A stretch of DNA of 10,960 nucleotides from JACPLA01 sp964602055 (GTDB lineage Bacteria; Bacteroidota; Ignavibacteria; UBA10030): positions 1 to 10,960 of the forward strand of contig CAZRPU010000064.1 of assembly GCA_964602055.1 (NCBI GenBank). The letters run 5' to 3'. The number at the start of each line of letters is the position of its first letter. The stretch's first letter is position 1. The notes below the pieces were generated by a model. It saw only the letters and a list, made by a program, of their open reading frames with translations, was not told the DNA's origin and made no database searches. Both the position numbers and the translations under genes were made by a program. Shown here one piece after another: positions 7,105-10,960 of the stretch.

Positions 7105-8283
7105 ATGACCAAGTGGTGGAGGATCGCGGGTTGTACCGGACTCTTCTGTCTTCTGGGCAGCGGTTTTACACCGTTGAGGGCACAGTGGGTTCTCGATGCG
7201 TCAATCGATTCCAGCCTCCAGGCGGGTATCGGATTCATTTACAATCTTGAATTCTACGATGCCGACAAGCAGTTTGACCGCGTCATTCGGATGCAGCCGG
7301 ATCATCCCTCCGGATATTTCTTCAAAGCGATGACCCAATGGTGGAGGATTCTGAGCAACTTCAATGACGAATCACAGGATGAGCGGTTTTACGACATGCT
7401 GGAAAACGTGATTGACATGTGCGACAAGCGGCTGGAGAAGAATCCCGACGATATTGCGGCGTTGTTTTTTGAGGGGGGGTCTCTGGGTTTCCGGGGAAGG
7501 CTTCGTGCGAATCGGGGCAACTGGTTCGGTGCGGCACGCGACGGTATCGGAGCTCTTCCCATCGTGCAAAAGGCATTCGAACTCGACCCGCAAAACGACG
7601 ATGTACTCCTGGGCATCGGCATATATAACTACTACGCAGACATCATCCCAAGGGAATATCCCATTGTAAAACCCTTCATGGTCTTCCTTCCGAGCGGAGA
7701 CCGAAAGAAGGGGATCGAACAACTTGAGCGGGCAGCCCTGAAGGCGCGCTATGCGAGAACCGAGGCGCGGTATTTTCTCATGCAAAACTATTTTCTGTAT
7801 GAAAAGGAATTCGGAAAGGCTTTGGCGCTCTCACAACAGCTTCATGCAGATTATCCCCGGAATCCCCTGTTTCACCGTTATCTCGGCAGGTGTTATGTGA
7901 GTTTGGGGAACTGGGATGGGGCTTATCGAATTTTTTCCGAAGTGCTTGATCGAGCTACCAGGCGGCAGGTTGGGTACGATCTCTATGACGAAAGAGAGGC
8001 GTACTATTACGTGGGGAAGTACTTCTTCTCGAAGGGTCAGGATGAAGATGCGTTGACGCTCTTTGTGAAGTGTGAAGAGCGATCAGAAGCCATCGACAAA
8101 GAAACAGCATCCGGTTTCCGATCGATGGCGGTTTTGCACAGAGGCATGATCCTCGATCTCCAGATGAAACGGCGGGAAGCCATCGCACAATACAGAAAGG
8201 TTCTGAGCATGAAGGATTTTCAGACGGCGCACGCTGAGGCAGCGAAGTATCTCCGACAACCATACAAACGGATGTTCAAATGA
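7105..8283 (+). CDS. Exported tetratricopeptide-repeat protein
   Basis: Protein of 392 residues with no recognised enzymatic domain. The first 26 residues form a likely Sec signal peptide: a basic start MTKWWR, a hydrophobic core to about residue 20, and cleavage probably after LRA at 26, so it should be periplasmic or envelope-associated. The rest is mostly helical with TPR-like units: around 45-75 (YDADKQFDRVIRMQPDHP), 104-120, 150-170 (VQKAFELDPQNDDVLLGIG), 205-250 (KALALSQQLHADYPRNP), 258-285 (GRCYVSLGNWDGAYRIFSEV), 298-325 and 345-370. A distinctive stretch is IYNYYADIIPREYPIVKPF at 173-191, followed by GDRKKGIEQLERA at 198-210. The ATG at 7105 was preferred over an upstream TTG at 7081 because it puts a normal signal peptide at the N-terminus; no clear Shine-Dalgarno is seen for either. 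The stop overlaps the ZIP transporter start (ATGA). Likely a scaffold or partner-binding protein. Confidence 0.8.
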   Translation: MTKWWRIAGCTGLFCLLGSGFTPLRAQWVLDASIDSSLQAGIGFIYNLEFYDADKQFDRVIRMQPDHPSGYFFKAMTQWWRILSNFNDESQDERFYDMLENVIDMCDKRLEKNPDDIAALFFEGGSLGFRGRLRANRGNWFGAARDGIGALPIVQKAFELDPQNDDVLLGIGIYNYYADIIPREYPIVKPFMVFLPSGDRKKGIEQLERAALKARYARTEARYFLMQNYFLYEKEFGKALALSQQLHADYPRNPLFHRYLGRCYVSLGNWDGAYRIFSEVLDRATRRQVGYDLYDEREAYYYVGKYFFSKGQDEDALTLFVKCEERSEAIDKETASGFRSMAVLHRGMILDLQMKRREAIAQYRKVLSMKDFQTAHAEAAKYLRQPYKRMFK

Positions 8284-9026
8284 TAGAGATTTTTCTTTTC
8301 GGCCTTGCAGCGGCAGCTGCTGAAATTCTGGGCGGATCGATCATCGTTCTCCGGCCTCATTGGCCACGGCGGCTCCAGGAGATCCTTCTGGCGCTCGGCG
8401 CCGGGTTCATCCTTGCCCTCGTGTTGATCAAACTTATTCCTGTGAGCATCGAAACGCTTGGGGAGTCGGCGGCATTGATCATGATGGTCGGATTTGCCGT
8501 TCTCCATTTCTTTGAGCATACCGTGGTCGGCCATCTGCATTTTGGCGAAGAAACGCATGCGGACGTGATGCTTTCGAAAGCAGCAACTCTTTCTGCCTTC
8601 GGAGGCCTCTTCATTCACGCTTTTTTTGATGGATTTTCCATCTCCTCGGGGATGCAGTTCAACTATGAGATTGGCATTCTGGTTTTTATCGGCATCTTGC
8701 TGCACAAATTTCCGGAGGGTTTGACGATAGGCTCCATCATGCATGCTGCAGGATACTCGAAGAAAGGCGTCCTTCTCTCCGCCCTGGGCATCGGATGCGC
8801 CACGGTCCTGGGAGTTGTGACGGTCTTCCTCATTGCAGGAATCGACAAGAAGATGGTGGGAATGGCCTTCGCGTTTTCGGCGGGAGCTGCATTATATGTC
8901 GGGGCGAGCGACCTGATTCCGGAAATCAACAAGTCCAAAGACAGGATTCCTCCCCTCATCGTCTTTGCAGGAATGCTCTTGTTCTACTTCACAGACTGGA
9001 TGTTCGAGGCGGTGCTGTCGCGGTAG
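8280..9026 (+). CDS. ZIP family divalent metal transporter
   Basis: Inner-membrane protein of 248 residues that by family should import zinc, iron or a similar divalent cation into the cytoplasm. About eight hydrophobic segments are visible, at roughly 3-24, 36-54, 64-80, 104-122, 130-156, 163-187, 194-214 and 225-245. Metal-site motifs: HAFFDG at 113-118 in the fourth segment (His113, Asp117) and HKFPEG at 142-147 in the fifth (His142, Glu146). A histidine-rich stretch lies between segments 3 and 4 (His76, His80, His85, His87, His93), typical of ZIP variable loops. The fourth segment has Asp where many bacterial ZIPs have Glu in HNxPEG, recalling the HNFTDG form of LIV-1-type ZIPs. The start overlaps the TPR gene stop by 4 bases, so translation is probably coupled. 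No metal-regulator box was recognised. The metal cannot be specified. Confidence 0.88.
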   Translation: MIEIFLFGLAAAAAEILGGSIIVLRPHWPRRLQEILLALGAGFILALVLIKLIPVSIETLGESAALIMMVGFAVLHFFEHTVVGHLHFGEETHADVMLSKAATLSAFGGLFIHAFFDGFSISSGMQFNYEIGILVFIGILLHKFPEGLTIGSIMHAAGYSKKGVLLSALGIGCATVLGVVTVFLIAGIDKKMVGMAFAFSAGAALYVGASDLIPEINKSKDRIPPLIVFAGMLLFYFTDWMFEAVLSR

Positions 9027-9035
9027 GTTGGAGCA

Positions 9036-9971
9036 TTAGAAATGCATGCCGACGGAAATTCGATGGAGGCTTCCGATCTTTCCGTAGGAGTTGAGAGCGT
9101 AGTCTACGACATATTCCTGAAAGAGAACCCCGCCGCCGAAGGAGAATCCGGCCAGTCCCGCGCTTGTTCCAAGCCTGAGCTCCCTCCGCTGTTCATTATT
9201 GAACCCCACCCGCAAACGCAGTGATTCGCTCATGAGGAATTCCGCGCCGAGTGTGAAGGCGCTGAATCGGTCAAAGAACGAGTCACGGGATTCATTCAAC
9301 TTATGAAAGTTCAGATTCAGGAAAACCGGCAGGTGTTCCGGGCGTTTTGTCACGCCCATGGAAACATCCAACGGGAGCGTTTCGCGGACTCCCGCATATG
9401 TATCGAGCTGCGCCCCCAGGTGACGTATCGAAAACCCGAGGGTGATGTTTTCCGCGGGAATCTCGTACAGAACCCCGGCGCCAAGAGCGATTGCCGACGA
9501 GCGATACGAGCTGATGGACGAATAAACGAACTCGAGAGTTCCGCCAACGCTCAGAAATTCTTCGACGGTCATGCCCCATCCTGCCGTGAGGGCAAGCTCC
9601 CGGGCGCCGAAAGATCCAAGGACATTCATCGATTCATCGGTCCGGTCAAAGGAGCCGTAGTCGACAAAATGGATGCCTCCTCCGAATGTTCCCAGATCGT
9701 CGAGTGCTTGCGCATATGAGAGAGAACCGGCATTAACATCAAGAAGATGTTTCACGAAACTCACTGATCCGGCAGGCCGCTGAAGCGTCGCCAGGGAAGC
9801 AGGGTTGTAGAAAAGAAGGTTGGGGTCGTTGGTCATCGAGACAAAGCTTCCGTTGAGGGCAGAAGCTCTGGCGTTCATGTCCAGGCGGAGAAAATCATAG
9901 GTGCCATGTCTTTGGCCAGAACAGATCGAAGCAAAGAGGAAAAGGGAAACGACCGTAATCCGCGCTCTCAT
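9036..9971 (-). CDS. porQ: Type IX secretion system protein PorQ
   Basis: Outer-membrane beta-barrel protein of 311 residues matching PorQ, an accessory part of the type IX secretion system, which exports proteins across the outer membrane in Bacteroidota and relatives. Seen: a signal peptide (MRARITVVSLFLFASICSG); the family start YDFLRLDMNARASALNG at about 25-41; NDPNLLFYNPASL at 48-60; then repeated amphipathic, glycine-rich beta strands, for example LGTFGGGIHFVDYGSFDRTDE and TLEFVYSSISSYRSSAIALG; and a terminal aromatic residue (GMHF) as expected of outer-membrane barrels. Members are usually about 310-350 residues, so it looks complete. It is convergent with the ZIP gene across 9 bases and divergent from rpmE. 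No other T9SS gene is in the window, which is common because these genes are scattered. No clear Shine-Dalgarno precedes the ATG. Alternative label: PorV/PorQ-family protein of unassigned role. Confidence 0.82.
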   Translation of the reverse strand: MRARITVVSLFLFASICSGQRHGTYDFLRLDMNARASALNGSFVSMTNDPNLLFYNPASLATLQRPAGSVSFVKHLLDVNAGSLSYAQALDDLGTFGGGIHFVDYGSFDRTDESMNVLGSFGARELALTAGWGMTVEEFLSVGGTLEFVYSSISSYRSSAIALGAGVLYEIPAENITLGFSIRHLGAQLDTYAGVRETLPLDVSMGVTKRPEHLPVFLNLNFHKLNESRDSFFDRFSAFTLGAEFLMSESLRLRVGFNNEQRRELRLGTSAGLAGFSFGGGVLFQEYVVDYALNSYGKIGSLHRISVGMHF

Positions 9972-9997
9972 GGGGAAAAATCTACTGAAGAAAGCGC

Positions 9998-10026
9998 ACT
10001 ATTTCAAGGAAGGTTTCGGATTGCAA
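9998..10026 (-). promoter_or_regulatory. Possible promoter for porQ
   Basis: On the minus strand, TTGCAA (plus 10021-10026) is followed after 17 bases by AATAGT (plus 9998-10003), 4 of 6 matches to the -10 consensus. Transcription would begin near 9991, about 20 bases before the ATG. TTGCAA is its own reverse complement and is also the -35 box proposed for rpmE. Confidence 0.3.
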
Positions 10027-10049
10027 ATGAAACCGATTTTTTCTATATT
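10021..10049 (+). promoter_or_regulatory. Sigma-70-like promoter for rpmE
   Basis: TTGCAA (10021-10026), a 17-base spacer and TATATT (10044-10049) followed by G. Transcription would start near 10056, giving a leader of about 28 bases that contains GGAGG at 10073-10077. The TATATTG form also approximates the TAnnTTTG -7 element reported for Bacteroidota. This is the best promoter match in the window. Confidence 0.55.
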
Positions 10050-10083
10050 GATGCAGTCATTCGAATGGAATTGGAGGATTGTG

Positions 10084-10314
10084 ATGAAGCCGGGTATTCA
10101 TCCTGAATATAAGCGCTCGATGGTGACGTGTGTCTGTGGAAACACCTTCGAAACACGTTCGACGGTGGGTAACCTTCACGTCGAAATATGTTCGAACTGT
10201 CATCCCTTTTTCACCGGGAAGCAGAAATTGGTAGATTCCGCGGGCCGCGTTGAGCGATTTACCAAGAAATATGGAAAGCGTCAAAAGCCGGAAACGGCTT
10301 CACCAGCGTCGTAA
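10084..10314 (+). CDS. rpmE: 50S ribosomal protein L31 (zinc-binding form)
   Basis: Ribosomal large-subunit protein L31, 76 residues, slightly longer than many (about 66-85). Seen: N-terminal MKPGIHPEY; CVCGNTF with Cys16 and Cys18; HVEICSNCHPFFTGKQK with Cys36 and Cys39; then VDSAGRVERFTKKYG. All four cysteines of the zinc-binding C+ form are present, so this is the primary L31 rather than the zinc-independent paralogue made under zinc starvation. The ATG at 10084 is 6 bases after GGAGG (10073-10077); a GTG at 10081 is too close to it. The last residues (KPETASPAS) form a short, probably disordered tail. It appears to be a single-gene unit with its own promoter upstream and a strong terminator downstream. 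Confidence 0.96.
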   Translation: MKPGIHPEYKRSMVTCVCGNTFETRSTVGNLHVEICSNCHPFFTGKQKLVDSAGRVERFTKKYGKRQKPETASPAS

Positions 10315-10335
10315 CGCAAACTGGGTTTCAACGGG

Positions 10336-10373
10336 AAGCGGAATGTATTGAATCAATGCATTCCGCTTTTTTC
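10336..10373 (+). terminator. Intrinsic terminator after rpmE
   Basis: AGCGGAATG (10337-10345) pairs perfectly with CATTCCGCT (10359-10367). Inside it, ATTG (10347-10350) pairs with CAAT (10354-10357), leaving an AAT loop, with one T-G wobble joining the two parts. The stem is thus about 14 base pairs and runs straight into six T residues (10367-10372). It begins about 20 bases after the rpmE stop and separates rpmE from nagB. Confidence 0.9.
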
Positions 10374-10406
10374 TTTCCGACGTAGACTATCGCAAAGGAG
10401 ATCACC

Positions 10407-10960
10407 ATGCTGGTAACGATCAAAGATTCATATGATGCGATGAGCAAGGCAACCGCTGACATCGTGGCCGACCGCATCCGCCGCAAGCCAAACCTGCTGC
10501 TCGGTCTTGCCACCGGAAGTACGCCACTTGGACTTTACAAAGAACTGATCCGGATGCATAAGAACGATGGACTGAGTTTTGCCAAAGTGACGACATTCAA
10601 TCTCGACGAGTATATCGGGCTTCCCGGCACGCATGATCAAAGCTACTACCACTTCATGTGGGAGAACCTCTTTAAACACATCGACATCGACCGCCGCTTT
10701 GTGTACGTTCCGGATGGAATGGCTCCGGACGTTGAAGCGCATTGCGAATGGTATGAGAGCGAGATCCGTCGGCTTGGCGGAATCGACATGCAGGTTCTCG
10801 GCATCGGAGCGAACGGACACATCGCTTTCAACGAGCCCGGATCGTCACTCGGGTCTCGCACGAGGATCAAAACCCTCACGGACCAAACGGTAAAGGACAA
10901 TGCCCGTTTTTTTGCGTCGATGGATGAAGTCCCCAAGATTGCCATTACCATGGGCATTGG
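10407..10960 (+). CDS. nagB: Glucosamine-6-phosphate deaminase (3' part missing)
   Basis: Converts glucosamine-6-phosphate to fructose-6-phosphate and ammonia, the entry of amino sugars into glycolysis. About 184 residues are visible of a usual 240-270; the gene runs off the right edge. Seen: LGLATGSTPLGLYKEL at 32-47, the phosphate-binding region; FNLDEYIGL at 64-72 with catalytic Asp67; QSYYHFMWENLF at 78-89; and GIGANGHIAFNEPGSSL at 132-148 with Asn136, His138 and Glu143, the ring-opening group. E. coli has Asp in place of Asn136, but Asn occurs in Bacillus-type enzymes. SRTRIKTLT at 150-158 continues the family match. AAAGGAG at 10394-10400 lies 6 bases before the ATG. Only about 33 bases separate the start from the rpmE terminator, so its promoter must be very close or overlap the terminator; no convincing boxes were seen. 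Longer NagB-like fusions exist in Bacteroidota, and the missing end prevents excluding one. Confidence 0.93.
   Translation, partial: MLVTIKDSYDAMSKATADIVADRIRRKPNLLLGLATGSTPLGLYKELIRMHKNDGLSFAKVTTFNLDEYIGLPGTHDQSYYHFMWENLFKHIDIDRRFVYVPDGMAPDVEAHCEWYESEIRRLGGIDMQVLGIGANGHIAFNEPGSSLGSRTRIKTLTDQTVKDNARFFASMDEVPKIAITMGI

Noticed and set aside
10374..10406. TAGACT at 10383-10388 as a -10 box for nagB.
   Set aside because: There is no acceptable -35 box 16-18 bases upstream, where the terminator stem and T-run lie.
10407..10960. Asn136 in NagB in place of the E. coli catalytic Asp141, suggesting a defective enzyme.
   Set aside because: Asn at this position is found in functional Bacillus-type NagB enzymes, and His138, Glu143 and Asp67 are retained.
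181..10960. GlmM and NagB at the two ends of the window as one amino-sugar locus.
   Set aside because: They are on opposite strands, over 8 kb apart, separated by unrelated genes and a strong terminator; the shared metabolite is probably coincidence.

Overview
The window reads as ordinary, gene-dense chromosome (about 53% GC by eye) from a bacterium of the Bacteroidota/Chlorobiota (FCB) side of the tree, possibly an Ignavibacteria- or Kapabacteria-like lineage. The best pointer is a PorQ-type outer-membrane protein, a component of the type IX secretion system, which is confined to that group. Several start codons lack a clear Shine-Dalgarno sequence, as is common there. The assignment is inference; no marker here fixes the genus.

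Layout. (1) Left edge, minus strand, 1-1593: a phosphoglucosamine/phosphomannomutase-family gene (glmM) followed, with a 4-base ATGA overlap, by the start of a bacterial microcompartment vertex protein (EutN/CcmL family) that runs off the window. (2) 1697-9026, plus strand: eight closely packed genes with gaps of at most about 70 bases and several overlaps, probably one long transcription unit: AMMECR1-domain protein (amrA), MEMO1-family protein (amrB), a Rossmann/DUF2520 protein, a PHP-domain histidinol-phosphatase-like enzyme, an enoyl-CoA hydratase, glycyl-tRNA synthetase, an exported TPR protein and a ZIP metal transporter. (3) 9036-9971, minus strand: porQ, convergent with the ZIP gene across 9 bases. 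(4) 10084-10406, plus strand: rpmE (ribosomal protein L31) with a good sigma-70-like promoter and a strong intrinsic terminator. (5) Right edge, plus strand, from 10407: nagB (glucosamine-6-phosphate deaminase), cut by the window end.

How the genes fit together. GlmM and NagB both act on glucosamine-6-phosphate, at opposite ends of the window, one towards cell-wall precursors and one towards glycolysis. The amrA-amrB pair belongs to the functionally unsolved AmmeMemoRadiSam set; the usual radical SAM partner is not in this window. The remaining plus-strand genes mix housekeeping (glyS), amino-acid or phosphoester metabolism (PHP), acyl-CoA metabolism, metal transport and envelope functions, so sharing a transcript need not mean sharing a pathway.

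No mobile element, CRISPR array, tRNA, rRNA or gene-free stretch over 300 bases was seen. I found no clearly new system. The points most worth a second look are the microcompartment vertex gene coupled to glmM, a probable ATT start codon for glyS behind a perfect GGAGG, the amrA-amrB-DUF2520-PHP run, and a palindromic TTGCAA box that could serve as -35 element for both porQ and rpmE.
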